This document shows, one piece after another, positions 1 to 11,283 of a DNA stretch of 64,000 bases (positions are counted from its first letter, which is position 1; the number at the start of each line of letters is the position of its first letter). The notes beneath the pieces were generated by a model. It worked only from the letters and a program-made list of their open reading frames with translations. It did not search any database and was not told where the DNA came from. The translations under genes were made by a program, and so were the position numbers. This DNA is from Hypericum androsaemum (lineage: Eukaryota > Streptophyta > Magnoliopsida > Malpighiales > Hypericaceae): the NCBI GenBank assembly GCA_963995505.1, contig OZ023193.1, forward strand, positions 7,958,521 to 8,022,520. Direction: 5' to 3'.

Positions 1-697
1 TCCATATGGTTCCATAAGGTGGAAAAAATTGGAAAAGAAGTAAGAGTTCTGCATATTTAACTTCCTGTTTTTTCCTCTTCACTGCTTTGCATTTTATCTT
101 TTTCTTTAGTTTCTCAAGATGTTCATCGAAACAGGCTTCGTCGTCGCGACGTAATTGACCGCCATATGACAAGGTGGGCTTAGATTGGTGGCTTTTGCCT
201 ATTGGTATCGGTTTGACAACACTGTTGTTCAGGTCATTTTTCTTCTTCTGCTTCTATATGTATATATAATATAGCGGATTGGATTGAGTGTTACTGGGCC
301 CTCAACAGCACCGCACCATTATGCCAACTAATATTAATGAGACGATCTGCACGCCTTTCTATCAAAGAAGTGTGTTTGGTCTAATGATGACTGGTGACAT
401 TCTCACCTTTCTTCCCTTCAAACACGAATTCGAATCCTACACGTTAACTACGAAATTCTCAACAGTACACGGCAAAAAGAAAAAAGGCACGTGACGGGGC
501 ACCCATTCGGGCTCCATAATATAGATCATAGGATATCGATAAACTTCATCCAAGAAATATCCATTTGGTTCCACAAAGTGGACAAAACGGATAAGAACTA
601 AGAAATAAGAATTCAGCAAATTTCTCCTTTTATCTCGAGTGCTTTGCATTATATTTTTTTCTGGGTTGCTTCAATTTTAACATTCATCTGCTCTTCA
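1..697. repeat. Dispersed and tandem repeat unit, copy A (left part)
   Basis: This non-coding segment matches 12110-12660 along most of its length. Shared stretches include 'ggcttttgcc' and 'aagaaatatccattt'. The start of the window (1-100) also resembles 560-672 (shared 'ggttcca' then 'aaggtgga' / 'aaagtgga'), so a unit of about 560 bp appears to be arrayed here. The match resumes at 7608 after the LINE, which shows the LINE interrupted this copy. No ORF in it looks real. Confidence 0.55.
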
Positions 698-793
698 TTT
701 TGGTGGAAATTGTGAGGTCAAGCCCCTATATAGATACGAAAAAAAAATTGAATACAACACAAGTAACAAACAGTCCATAGTCAGTCTTCCTAC

Positions 794-3700
794 CTAGAGG
801 GCCAGAGGCATCTCATCAGCTTCAGAAATGGGGTCCCCTCTTTCGAGGTTGCGGCCGCCGGCCTCAGTAAAATTCTCTAGCGGTAAAAACCTAGTGAGAA
901 AATCTGCAGTAGTAGGAAAAGAGCACCTCGTCAAGGTCAGGGTGACACGCCTTGACGTTAGAATCGCGAGATCTAATCCCCATAACTCATCACCGGCCAC
1001 ACGAGTACAACGAGGGAGGCTAACTCCCTTCAAATCATCAAGATACGCCTCAAAGCAACAATCTAAGGGCACATCCGAAGCAACATAATCATAAACGATC
1101 TCCAGAGCGTGCTTGGAGAGAGTGTACGCCACACGGTTGCCCTCCCGCCAGGTATGCTGTCTCAACCTCCCAGCTCCTCGCCAGGAGCTCCTGCGCCCTT
1201 GAAATCAGGGCCGCCAGGGGGTGAGCACGGTCCACTGCTCGTCCAACGCATAGGATAGCCAGAGACGAGTCCATCTCTACCTGGACCCTCTGAAGCCCCT
1301 TGCCCCACATCAACTCAAGTTCGAGGACCAAAGCCCAAAGCTCCGCAGCCAAGGAAGTGTAGCTCCCAATGCCCTTAGCGAACCCGCAAATCCAAAAGCC
1401 ACCCGAGTCGTAGATAATACCTCCAACACCAGCAGGACCCGGGTTGCCCGCCGAAGCTCTGTCTGTATTGAGCTTAACAAAGCCCTCCACGGGGCGTTGC
1501 CAAGAGACTAGGATCCTGAGACTGGAGAAATCTCCTGGGCAGCTTGGCAAAGGATGCCATTTTGGCCTTCTGCATCGGTTGGAGACCAAGACCCCCTACC
1601 TCCTTGGGGAGGCACATGGTATCCCAACTGATAAGATGCATCTGCTGATGGTCATGGTGGGAGCCCCAAATGAAATAGCTGACACATCGATCCATATCCC
1701 AGCAAAGACCAGCAGGCAGCAGATCGGTCTGCATCGTATTGGTGGGAATGGAGGAGAGAATTGAGTGAGCATCAGATGACCCGCCCTACTCAAGGATCTT
1801 GCCTTCCATCCCTTGGGAACATCGGATGGGATAGGGGGAGCGCGATGCGTGAGGCAGACATGGGCCCATCTACCATCCTGTACTAGCTGCTCAATGATAT
1901 GCGAGAGTCTCTACATACAAAGAACAAAAAGGTAAGGGGAAATGAGATCACCCTGGCGGATCCCACGAGTCAGGGAGAAGGTATCCGTCTTCCCCCCATT
2001 CCAAAGGACCTGCATCGAAGTGGTCAAAACACACTCCATGATCCAGCCGATAAAGGTCATAGGAAGATGAGTCAGTTGAAGTGTCTGCCAGAGAAAACCC
2101 CAGCTAAGACGGCCATAAGCCTTCTCGAGATCCAGCTTAATGATCATTCAGCCAGCCACCCCCTCTTCTGGGTAAAAGAGTGGACCACCTCCTGGAGGAT
2201 GACTATATTGTCCGATATATAGCGGCCCGGAACAAAACTAGAGTACATCAGACTGACCATATCATCAAGGAGAGGCTTCAGTCTGCCCACTAGAATCTTA
2301 GTAATGAGCTTGTAAAGAACACTACAAAGGCTAATGGGCTGGAACTGAGTCAGAGACTCAGACGTAGGAACCTTAGGAATGAGGGTGATCAAGGAAGTGT
2401 TCAGGTAGGGAGGGAGACGGCCACTGCAGAAGAACTCCTGAACCTGAGCACACACCGAATCACCAACAACCTCCTAGGATCTCTGGAAGAAGATGGCATG
2501 GTAGCCATCCTCACCTGGGGCCTTGTAGGGCCCCATTTGGAATAAGCCATCCCGTATCTCAGCACGCGAGATAGGGCTACACAAGTCAGAGAGGAGACTG
2601 TAATCCAAGGTCGGAAAACCATTGCGGAACAAGAAGGCCGGCCGGGACGATCCTCCTCAGAGTACAGCTGTCAAAAGTGGTCAACAGCCATGGAATAGAG
2701 GGAGTTTTGGTCCCAGAGCCACTCGCCGTCAAAAGAGAGAAGACCACATACTCGATTCCCATATCGTCAGACAATAGTCGAGCTCTGAAAGAAACGAGTA
2801 TTACGGTCTCCATCTGCAATCCACTGTTCCTTAGATTTCTGCTTCCACAGGAGCGCTTCCTGATCGAGGATACCTTTCAACTCTATACGTAGCTTCTCCT
2901 CCAGCCAGATCAGGCCACGCGTAGCACCTATCTCAAGAGACCTCTAGACAGCCCCAAGTCTGGTAATACATCTATCCTTACGCCGGGGGATATTCTCAAA
3001 TGCCTCCTGGTTCCACTCGCGAAGGGCAGGAGTGAGGGACTCTCATACACCGTTCGCCAGAAAGGGTCTCGGCCATTGGGTATTAAGAAAGGGCATGAAG
3101 TCAAGGTGAAGCAGCCAGGCAGCCTAAAAGCGAAAAGGCCTCTCCCTCCTACTCCCCCCCCCCCCCCCCCTCACTCGGCAGAAACACAAGGAGGATCGGG
3201 GAGTGGTCAGAGGTCACCCGCAGCAGGTGTCTGACTAGTGCCTCCGGCCAGTCAAGACGTAAATCTCTATTGCACAAAACATGATTAAGTTGCTTGGAGA
3301 CCCGGGTAGAGCTCTCCGTCCGACGGGACCAAGTGAACCTAGGCCCCAGAAACCCAATGTAAATGAGGCCTAAGGTATCAATGTGCTCGACAAAGCGTCT
3401 ATCCTGGTCGAAAAGAGCGCCCGAGCCTCCTTGCCGCTCATTCAAAGTCTGGATATCATTGAAGTCACCTCAAAGAACCCAGGGACCATCAATGGTGGCA
3501 CTGAGGGCAGCGAGCTGATCCCACATGCCTTGTCGCTCCGTAGCCCTGGGCTAGCTTAGACAGCGGAGAGCTGGAAAGTATTCTGATGGTAGTTGACACT
3601 AGCCAAAATAAACTGTGCATCTCAGACCTGGACTGAAAGCTTCACTGTGGGGTCATCCCAAAGGATCTAGATGCCACCACTGCACCCGGATGCCTCAACA

Positions 3701-3882
3701 CGCTCAACGTTTGAGAAGCTCAAGCGCTGGCAGACCCTATCAGCGTTACTTCCCAAAATCTGGGGCTCAAGAATAACAAGAATACTTGGCCTATGCTGCT
3801 GAATCAAACTCCTAGTGGCTTGCAAAAAATGGGGACTACCAGTACCGCAATAGTTCCAGAAGATGATAGAGAGATTCGACAT
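794..3882 (-). pseudogene. LINE ORF2 remnant: endonuclease, reverse transcriptase, RNase H
   Basis: Fragments on the minus strand follow LINE ORF2 order. At 3882-3667 is the N-terminus of the endonuclease/exonuclease/phosphatase domain (SIIFWNYCGTGSPHF). At 3445-3149 is its C-terminus with the SDHSPILL motif. At 2455-1911 is reverse transcriptase, with LITLIPK, QFQPISLCSVLYK and GIRQGDLISPYLFVLCM. At 1734-1474 is the downstream connection region (FIWGS, KEVGGLGL). At 1589-794 is RNase H (KLNTD, AELWAL, VEMDSS). The stretch that should carry the F/YADD catalytic motif is missing: SPYLFVLCM runs within about 50 codons into GWKARSLSRAGHL. Much of the zf-RVT region before RNase H is also missing. 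Several frameshifts break the frame, so no active enzyme is expected. Confidence 0.85.
3154..3170. repeat. Poly(C) homopolymer, 17 nt
   Basis: An uninterrupted run of 17 C lies inside the decayed endonuclease region of the LINE. It reads as poly(G) on the coding minus strand. Such runs are slippage-prone and often mis-sized in assemblies. Confidence 0.95.
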
Positions 3883-5066
3883 TAATAAAATAATAAGGCC
3901 CTAAACAAATAAAAGAGGAAGGTAAGAAAGGCAAACATCAAGACAGAGCATCAGAGGAGCATATCAACTGGGTGCGGAGCCGCGTCCACCTCGAGTCCAG
4001 TTGCCTCAACGTCGGTTATCATATTCAACCCATCTCAGCCCCACACGTCATCGAGCTAGCTAGGCTGATGTGCAGGGTCACGTTATCACTAGGAGTGGGC
4101 TCAGAGGCCTGGTGTGGGGCCTTCCCGGATGTCCAAAACTTGGACGCTAGGCCTTCTCCTAATTCCTTCCCGGCCTCTTGTTCCATGGGCTTAGCAGCAG
4201 CTTCATAGAATTGCTAAGCTGGGTCGATCTGTTGGGCTGATTTGCCAATATCGATGAGATATTTGAACAGTCCGCCTACTGCTAAGGAGTGGTGGGCTTC
4301 GGTGGGTCTGGGCCCATGTCGCCCATTCCTGGTCCGCTTCTTAGTTTTAGATAGGAGTTCATCGTCTAATAGGCTTCCATGTTGGTGTGTTATTAGGCTT
4401 GGTCTGGCCCACTCCTTCCCATGCCTCACATGACCCTTCCTCTTATCTTTCTTGGTCAAAGCTTTCATTGGATCAGACTTTATCCCATTGTAGTCACTGG
4501 ACCCTACGACACCAAAATCACCTTTAGAGTTATTAACTAAAAAAGGGTAAATCTTATCCTGAACTTGGCCAGAAAGAGCAGTAGAGGAAAGAGGCAAAGA
4601 AGGGGAAATCAAAGAGGAGGCAGGCGCTGGTGCTGAGCTGGAAATAGAAGTTTCTGTTGGGGGTATCCTGGGGCCTCAGGAGGCGCGTGGTGGACCAGTG
4701 TTTTTGGGGGTGGGCTTCGCCGCATTTGCCGTTCCCCGGTCGGCGCCCATCACGGCCTTCGGGAGGGGGTCAGTTGGTTTCGGTGCCGTTGGCATCGCCC
4801 GACCAGCACCGCTTCTGTCTGTGCCAGAAAAGGCTTTAGGCATGGTAGAGGTCTCCATAAGGGTGAACCGGTTGCCACCATTATTGGGAATTTGGTCATC
4901 CCGTGGTTGGTGATGGTCATCCATGGTCCGAGGGCTGGTTCTACCAGGGTCGCCACCGCCTGATTTTTTTGGGTTTCCATCGGGGCGGGTGTGGGTATCT
5001 CTGACGTTTGCTCCGGTAGGCCACCAGAGGGAGGAGGATGGTAGCAGGGGACAGGGGACGGCTTGC

Positions 5067-6561
5067 GATGAGTGTGTAAATGCTCACCTATTCGTTATGT
5101 GTTTTACTTGTGTTTAGTCATGTTTTTGGTTGTTTTCATCTAGTTGTGTTGAGTCTCATGTCATTTTCATGTATTTGTGTCATGGAGTAGACTTTTACCC
5201 TTTGTCGTGTTTTGTGATAGGAAGTGAAGCTCATTGGAGGCCGTTGAAGGGGTAATTTCTAGAGACCATATTGCAAGAGCCATAACTCACTGCTTGAGCA
5301 TTGGATTACAACAAATAAGATATCGTTGGAAAGCTTAAAGAGAGATCTACATTTTGTATTTTATAGTCGAGGCCAAATTCAGAGCGAAAGAGGGTCAAAA
5401 ATGGAAAATACGAAGACACTATGAGGCTGATCGGCACCGTATTTGGCGGGCGCCAAGTCAATTTTAGAGTTCTCACCAGGTGGGTGCCAGGTTCCCCGAG
5501 TCCAGAATTTTCAGACTTCATTTGTAGTCAGAATTTTGGCCCGTTTCAGTTATATTCGACTTTTGGCCCCCTGTTTCGGCCATAGGACCATAATTATATT
5601 ATTTTTACCTCATTACTTGGCTAGCAAGATTTCTAGTTTAGGTGAACTCTCATAGGTTTTCCTATTTTCTAGTTAGTTGGCTTGGCTATATAAAGCCATA
5701 GTCTCTTAGGTTTTAAATACAATTATTCCTGCGGCTTGAGACTACTCTGATTATTAATAAAGGCATGATTTCGGCTAGCTACTTGGAGGAGATTGACGAG
5801 GCTTGCTCGAACGACTAAGTTTTTTCTATCTCTATCTCTATCTTTTATGTTATTCATTATTATGTCTTTCATTAATACCATATACTTTATGATTATGTTT
5901 AGCGAGTAGTTCTCTTGTGAGTGCGATGCCCTAATATGTGATTGATTTCCTATGTTGACTTGTGGTTCGAACATCTTGCGTATTAGTTATTAATTGGTGT
6001 GCTTAATACTTAATCTTAAGTTATGATTATAATTGATGAGAATGGACCGAGAGGCACTCGAATTAATGGAGAAAACCAATTAACATGTTCTTAGGTATTA
6101 ATGAGACATCTTGATATCGTAAGAATAACCCGTTAGGAGGAATCTTCATAATTTGGATTAGTATATTTCTAAGTCTAATTGATGTGCGAAAACGTTAATT
6201 AGTAACTTAGGTCTTTGCTATCTGGGTATTATCTCTCTAAAGAGCGAAAGCATTAGGGAGGTGCATTAGAACACTCCGGGTACTAGTTAGAACTTCATAA
6301 GAACCATAATCTCGACATAGGTAGTTAATCCATAAGGGTATCGTACTCGTTTGTCTCTTTTTTGATTCACAACTCTTTTATTTGTGTTTTCAATTTCGTT
6401 TATTTACTTGCAACTCTATTACCTAATTTATAAATCTTTAATTCCCTCGCTTCGTATAATTAATTATTTCGATTGCGTGTTCCAACCCTTAGTTACGAAC
6501 CTTACTTTCCATTATACTATTTATTTGTGCTTTTTATTGCTTGTCGATTTCTCGTATATCA
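5067..6561 (+). mobile_element. Solo LTR inserted in the LINE
   Basis: This 1495-bp non-coding insert sits between direct repeats gcttgc (5061-5066 and 6562-6567) in LINE ORF1. It has no internal region, PBS or coding sequence. It has LTR-like composition, and a promoter-like TATATAAAG lies at 5687-5695. The size and sequence style suggest a Ty3-gypsy LTR left by unequal recombination, but the family is inferred. The ends do not read as a clean TG...CA with a 5-bp TSD. Either cttgc or gcttgc can be taken as the duplication. Confidence 0.65.
5687..5695 (+). promoter_or_regulatory. TATA box of the solo LTR
   Basis: TATATAAAG in the middle of the 1.5-kb solo LTR is the expected position for the U3/R boundary. 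It sits in AT-rich sequence and nothing coding follows it. Confidence 0.5.
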
Positions 6562-7607
6562 GCTTGCCCGAGCAAGACCCCGATGGGTGTCCGTACCACC
6601 CGCACCGGAGGCAAATGACATGGAGGGATTCATACTCTACTTGGACACGGCTTCCATTAACGATCAGGACACTGGAGAGCGGTTGGTTGAGGTCGATTTC
6701 AATGTAGACCCTAGCAAAGCGCCCTCGTTGGACATTCATCATTGTGTCATCCACTTTAAGCGACTTCCCGATGACTTGAGCGATGGCGAGTATGACTTGT
6801 GTGTAGTAGAAGATGATTGGGAGACCCGACAGTCTCGGCCACACCATGGTGGACGAGATAGTTGATTTGGTGGGTCGAAGTCCAGTGACCATTCTCAGAT
6901 TGTGAGATAATGCCCCATAATCGTTCACGGCCCTTCCGAGAGGACGCGATCTTTGTCAGCTTGGAGATCAAGGCAGACCAGGTAATAGCCATTAAGCATA
7001 TCGATTAGAACCATATGGCCTTTTGGATGCCAAAGGCCCTAAAGGTGATTTTCCATGACCTGGTGGGTGAGGAACTTTCCGAGAATCTTAACCACAATGT
7101 AGTTTTTCCATTGGGGAGCAAGCTCTGCCACGATGGTTTGATGGACGTCGACGAAGTATGGCAGTGATAGTTTCCCAGCCTACTTGAACCACACGAGACC
7201 AGCTGCCACTAGGTCTCCTTTGGTTGATAGTTCCATAGCTTTCTTTTTTTTAAGCAGCTTTTCCCGAAGGAGGCCATGTGGCTGGTTGGCGCTCCGTCAG
7301 GGAGGGGCAGCTTTGAACCTTTCGTGTCCATCGGGGAGCAGCCAGCAGAGATTTTTGGCATAGGAACATCAGAAGCTTCGTGGTGGTTCTCACTGGCATC
7401 AAGGTGAGGTTGGTGATTAGTTGTAGGAGAAGACTTTTCCAGTTGTATATCCATGATACTAGGAAGTTGTTGCTCACCGGTGGCGAGCCCGAGTGGCCGC
7501 CGGGCAGTGGCAAAATTTAGTTTTGGTCCTGGCTCGAAAATCAAGTCAGAGAAACTTTTCTCTCTCGCTATAGACTACTCTTCTATATATCAAGTAATTG
7601 CTCTTCA

Positions 7608-7761
7608 CTTCTTGTTAACTGGGCCTTCGACAGCTCCTCCTTATTTTCTGAGCTCCTCTTCTCTACGTAACTGAGCTCCAGTCAAACTTTTGGGCTAATC
7701 AGACTCTGTTTGATATTTTACTGATTTAATACAAAAATAAAACAAATAATTCATGTGGTCT
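7608..7761. repeat. Repeat unit copy A (right part)
   Basis: This continues the repeat seen at 1-697 after the LINE. The stretch at 7608-7680 (cttcttgttaactgggcctt) matches 12560-12640. This lets the pre-insertion sequence be recognised. Beyond about 7690 the similarity is lost. Confidence 0.5.
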
Positions 7762-9060
7762 TTTTTTGAGAAGGGTGGCGCGAAGCCTGTATTAAATAGC
7801 AGATTACAAACAAAAAGAGAAAAACATAAATATAGAACGAAGAAGCTGACACAGAACACGAAACCAAGCCTAGCTGAGACAGAGAGGCATGGGTGAATGC
7901 GAAGGGCGGACGAGAGGCCACTAGAGCCGAACGTCCAAGGCGAAAGCTGTCGAGATAAGCTACGTCTAATAACCAGCAATGCGCAACAAAGACACAACTT
8001 CGTGGGCATTTGAATGCCTACAAGATGCACGCACATGAATGCCAAGATCAGATGAATCCAATCAAGGCAAAGCTATCCACCTGCCCCAACATGTAAGGTT
8101 TCGAGAACCGAACAAGTTTTCGATCGAGCAAAGATCGATCCAAGCACAAGCAAACGTAAATAAAGATAAACCAGAACCCAAAGAGACCACCAAACAGATG
8201 TGGCTCGGGGGATAAAACAGCACACAAAACAATGACAAAAAGCCGATGGAAAAAAACATAGTACAAGCTTAAGAACACAAACAAAAGCAAATACAAACTA
8301 AAACCGAACACAATCGATCGGGGGGGAGGTCAATGGCGACCAGGCCCCTGGCGGCCACCAGCGGCTGCGCCTGATTAGTCAGGAGAAGGGACAAAGAGCC
8401 GGGCTTAGTACGGCCTGGCCGCCGAGGCTGATCTGTCGATCAACTGAGTGGGGCTAGGTGAATAAAGTACAGCAAAAGGCGAGTTGATCAACGGGAGCGG
8501 TGTGGGCAGCAAGCGGACATCGAGGGCCAGCGGGTTGATGGTGACAGGGACGGAGGGCGATAAGTGAGCGGGCAGATCTGACAAGGGGACAAAGAGCGAG
8601 ACAAGGCGGAGTGAACTGCGAGGGGAGCGCTGAGGAGCCGGCGGTGGCATCAAAAGGATAGTGAGGGGAAGACGACGGTAGAGGGCAGTGACGGCCATGT
8701 GAGCGTAAGATGGTTCAAGCGGTACAGACAGCGATGACGGCGGGCGAGCGAAGAGGAGCGGGCGATGACGACGGCAAACGGACGGAGGGCGACTGCGACG
8801 GTGGAGGTTGGGGAGGATGGAGGGTGGAGAGGCAAGCATATGACGATGATGGCGGGCGAGCGGAGAGGAGTGGGCGGTGACGGCTAGGTGAGCTCACGGC
8901 AGATCAAGCGGCAGAGATGGCGATGACGGCAGGCGAGCGCTTAGGAGCGGGCAGTGACGACTAGGTGATGGAGGGTGGCTGCAACGATGGAGGTTGGGGA
9001 GGATGGAGGATGGAGGGTGGAGGTGTGAAGCGGAAGGAAGAAAGACTAAAGCCCTAGATA
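7762..9060 (-). mobile_element. GC-rich LINE-like composite with 3' A-tail
   Basis: Read on the minus strand, a GC-rich leader (9060-8330) full of short tandem units runs into a T-rich stretch. It ends at 7762-7790 in a sequence like plant LINE 3' termini (aatacaggcttcgcgcc, then cttctc and seven A). Several minus-strand open frames (8835-8650, 8839-8405) are low in complexity, rich in Pro, Ser, Arg and Leu, and match no domain I know. My reading is an internally deleted LINE with its 5' UTR joined to its 3' end. No TSD was found, and an unrelated non-coding repeat is possible. Confidence 0.35.
8690..9020. repeat. Imperfect GC-rich tandem repeats
   Basis: A unit of about 190 bp occurs nearly twice, starting near 8693 and 8882. 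Each copy shows 'aggtgagc' or its variant 'catgtgagc', then 'gatcaagcgg' or 'ttcaagcgg', then 'gcgatgacgg'. A shorter sub-motif of the type gcgggcgagcg recurs within each unit. It could be the promoter-like 5' UTR of a LINE. Confidence 0.55.
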
Positions 9061-9121
9061 TGCTCCACTTAGGAAGAGAGAGTGCTCCACTTAGGGAGAG
9101 AGAAAATGAGAACTCATAATC

Positions 9122-9867
9122 TCAGTCACCAAAATAAAAAAGCCAGAATACTCAACTAAAAATTGCGTGACATTTCATAGTACTAAAATGAACTTACAAA
9201 AAGAGGAGCCACACAGTAAGATATTTGAGTCTCCACCTTTTGGAATCATATGAATATTTCTAGGCCCATCACTTCGAAGGAGCAAAGCAGTGGGTAATTT
9301 TCTGGCGCGGTGCGGAGAAAAAAATTATATGGTATACCAGGAAAAAGTATTCTCAATTGGTGCGGAGAATAAAGAAATGAACCCAATTCGTAAAATTTTG
9401 AAGACAACTCTTGACTAACTAGAATTGGGTTGTCTTCAAAGTTTTACGAATTGGGTTCATTTCTTTAATTACCCCAAAATTACAAAATATAGAAATAGAA
9501 CTTCCGACTTCTAAGATAGAGTGAATAATCTACCATTGGACTATCCATAAATACGTTCAATGGATTAGTAAAATATTAATACGCATACGCCCCAAAATGA
9601 CATTTGGAGCCTTTTTTTTAGCACCACACCAATTGAGAATACTTTTTCCTGGTATACCATATAATTTTATTCTCCGCACCGTGCCAGAAAATTACCCACT
9701 GCTTTGCTCCTTCGAAGTGATGGGCCTAGAAATATTCATATGATTCCAAAAGGTGGAGACTCAATTATCTTACTGTGTGGCTCCTCTTTTTGTAAGTTCG
9801 TTTTAGTACTATGAAATGTCACGCAATTTTAGTTGAGTATTCTGACTTTTTTATTTTGGTGACTGAT
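9122..9867. mobile_element. Fold-back DNA element with 244-bp inverted arms
   Basis: The left arm (9122-9365) is repeated as its reverse complement in the right arm (9624-9867) with only scattered differences. tcagtcaccaaaataaaa on the left pairs with ttttattttggtgactga on the right. The spacer contains a second perfect-looking hairpin (arms about 9371-9408 and 9429-9466). There is no ORF. The 10-bp direct repeat aactcataat flanks it at 9111-9120 and 9889-9898, the TSD size of Mutator-like elements. The right copy lies 21 bp outside the arm. Non-autonomous; superfamily uncertain. Confidence 0.8.
9371..9466. repeat. Inner hairpin in the fold-back element
   Basis: The arms pair almost perfectly around a loop of about 20 bp; for example gaagacaac pairs with gttgtcttc and aaagaaatgaa with ttcatttcttt. 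It sits inside the loop of the larger inverted repeat, giving a palindrome within a palindrome. Confidence 0.85.
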
Positions 9868-9898
9868 ATTTTCAAATTTTATATGATAAACTCATAAT

Positions 9899-10299
9899 TA
9901 TGATTAATTTTTCTTTAGTTGATATTTTTATTTTTCATTGTTCAGCGTCACATCATATTTTTTTCTTAGGTGACCAGGATAAATTAAAAATCTTCAATCT
10001 AAAATCATAAAACCTAAAATCCACCAAAAAGTTCCACATGGACATATAATTAATTGGCTAGGCATGCTCTACGGCGAGCCATCGGCCGCAACCTGCTGGT
10101 CCCACAGACGTGTGCACCACGACCCACCAGGAGCCTGCCCTCGAAGCAGCTAAGGCATAAAGAACCATGGCCCCACTCTGACTCTCGCCGACATCGCACG
10201 ATCGCCGTCATTATGTTCGAATGTGCGTATTATGCGTTTCCTAATTGCTGGTTGAGTGATTTGTAAATACACTAATCTGCTTCACACTCAACGGGTTCA
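9899..10299. other. Intergenic, no gene seen
   Basis: AT-rich sequence surrounds a short GC-richer patch at 10060-10215. The patch holds a 70-codon plus-strand frame (10054-10266) with no recognisable domain and no other support. I do not call it a gene. Confidence 0.5.
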
Positions 10300-10307
10300 A
10301 TAATCCC

Positions 10308-10533
10308 CAGAGGCGGAGGTACCTTAAGAATTACCCCACTTAATTTTTTTTATGTTTGATAATTAAATATATTTTTTAATATATGTCCCAACTAAAATTA
10401 TAAATTGACCCTACTAAAAAATTAATTAACCTAAAAATTAAAACCAGAATGGCTCATTATCGACTTATCATATACTAGTCAGGTCCCAAAAATTATATTG
10501 TTCCACTCCCTAAATTTTCTGCCTCCGCCCCTG
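10308..10533. mobile_element. hAT-type MITE, copy 1 (8-bp TSD)
   Basis: A 226-bp element has terminal inverted repeats CAGAGGCGGAGG and CCTCCGCCCCTG, the widespread plant hAT MITE terminus. The 8-bp TSD ATAATCCC is perfect at 10300-10307 and 10534-10541, as expected for hAT. The interior is AT-rich and non-coding. A second copy of the family is at 36117. Confidence 0.9.
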
Positions 10534-10792
10534 ATAATCCCACATGACATATAATTAAATGATTACAAATATGTCGTCCCAGGATATGTTTAGGGTTTTA
10601 CGGTTTTATATAGGGATTTTTAACTTTCTTCGGTGCCATTTAGGAGATAAAAATATGACATGGTGGTGGCACAGATAACCATAAAAATATAGTCAAAATA
10701 AATTAACCATGTTTAGAAGTTGTCATTGAAAGTGTCAATTTTCTAAACATCTATTACCAAAATAGAGAAGTCACACATTATGGTACTTAGTT

Positions 10793-11283
10793 AAAAATGT
10801 GTGCTATAATAAACTTATCTCTAATTATCATGATTTGTGAAGTGCAAACAAACAATCACCTAGTATTTTATTTGGATAGAAATTTTGAATATTGGTAAAG
10901 TTTTCTCATCAATTATTTTTTCACTACTATATTATCAAAATTCGAAGTCAAAACTAATTGATTAAACTATAACAATGGTAAAATTAAATTAGCCTTGGCT
11001 ATCTCTATTTAAACGTGTTAACATACTTACTTAAAAATGTGTGCTATAATGAACGTATCTCTAATTATTATGATTTGACAAGTGTAAATAAAAAAATCAC
11101 ATAGTATTTTATTATATTAATTAATTTAATTTTGAGTTGGGTAAAAACTTTTAATATTGGGTAAATCAAATATTGAACACTATTATATTTTCAAGAACTC
11201 GAACTCTAAACTAATTGGTTAAATTAGAATACCAGTGAAATTAAATTAGCCTAGGCTATCTCTATTTAAACGAGTTAACATGA
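10793..11283. repeat. Tandem duplication of about 240 bp
   Basis: Two diverged direct copies run from about 10793 to 11030 and 11033 to 11283. Both begin aaaaatgtgtgctataat and end ggctatctctatttaaacg. They differ by substitutions and small indels. No coding capacity was seen. Confidence 0.75.

Larger units (their letters stand above)
4214..7544 (-). pseudogene. LINE ORF1 remnant (DUF4283/CCHC gag-like), interrupted
   Basis: This is a minus-strand ORF1 of L1-type plant LINEs. The part upstream of the LTR insertion (7544-6568) contains a DUF4283-like region (VWPRLSGLP, VDDTMMNVQRGRFARVYIEID) and a zinc knuckle, CLRCGWYGHPSGSC, which fits CX2CX3GHX4C. The part after the insertion (5066-4214) resumes with a GPWM motif (LVEPALGPWMTI) and a low-complexity basic tail. 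The knuckle frame runs into the solo LTR at 6567, and the sequence continues at 5066 after one TSD copy is removed. Frameshifts are present. The protein would bind LINE RNA in an active element. Confidence 0.75.
698..7598 (-). mobile_element. L1-clade LINE, decayed, with 9-bp TSD
   Basis: This is a plant L1-type non-LTR retrotransposon read on the minus strand. In order it shows ORF1 (DUF4283-like RNA-binding region plus a CCHC zinc knuckle), an AP-like endonuclease, reverse transcriptase and RNase H. The 9-bp direct repeat tgctcttca lies at 689-697 and 7599-7607. The sequence outside these repeats joins into one block matching 12540-12650, which supports these ends. A 1.5-kb solo LTR (5067-6561) interrupts ORF1, leaving about 5.4 kb of LINE. 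Frameshifts, stops and internal deletions make it non-autonomous. The poly(A) tail is short, with only tttt next to the TSD. Confidence 0.85.

Noticed and set aside
8405..8897. Overlapping Pro/Ser/Arg-rich minus-strand frames
   Set aside because: Low-complexity frames created by GC-rich tandem repeats; no domain, start context or intron evidence.
10054..10266. A 70-codon plus-strand frame in a GC-richer patch
   Set aside because: No recognisable domain, no promoter and unusual composition; likely chance.
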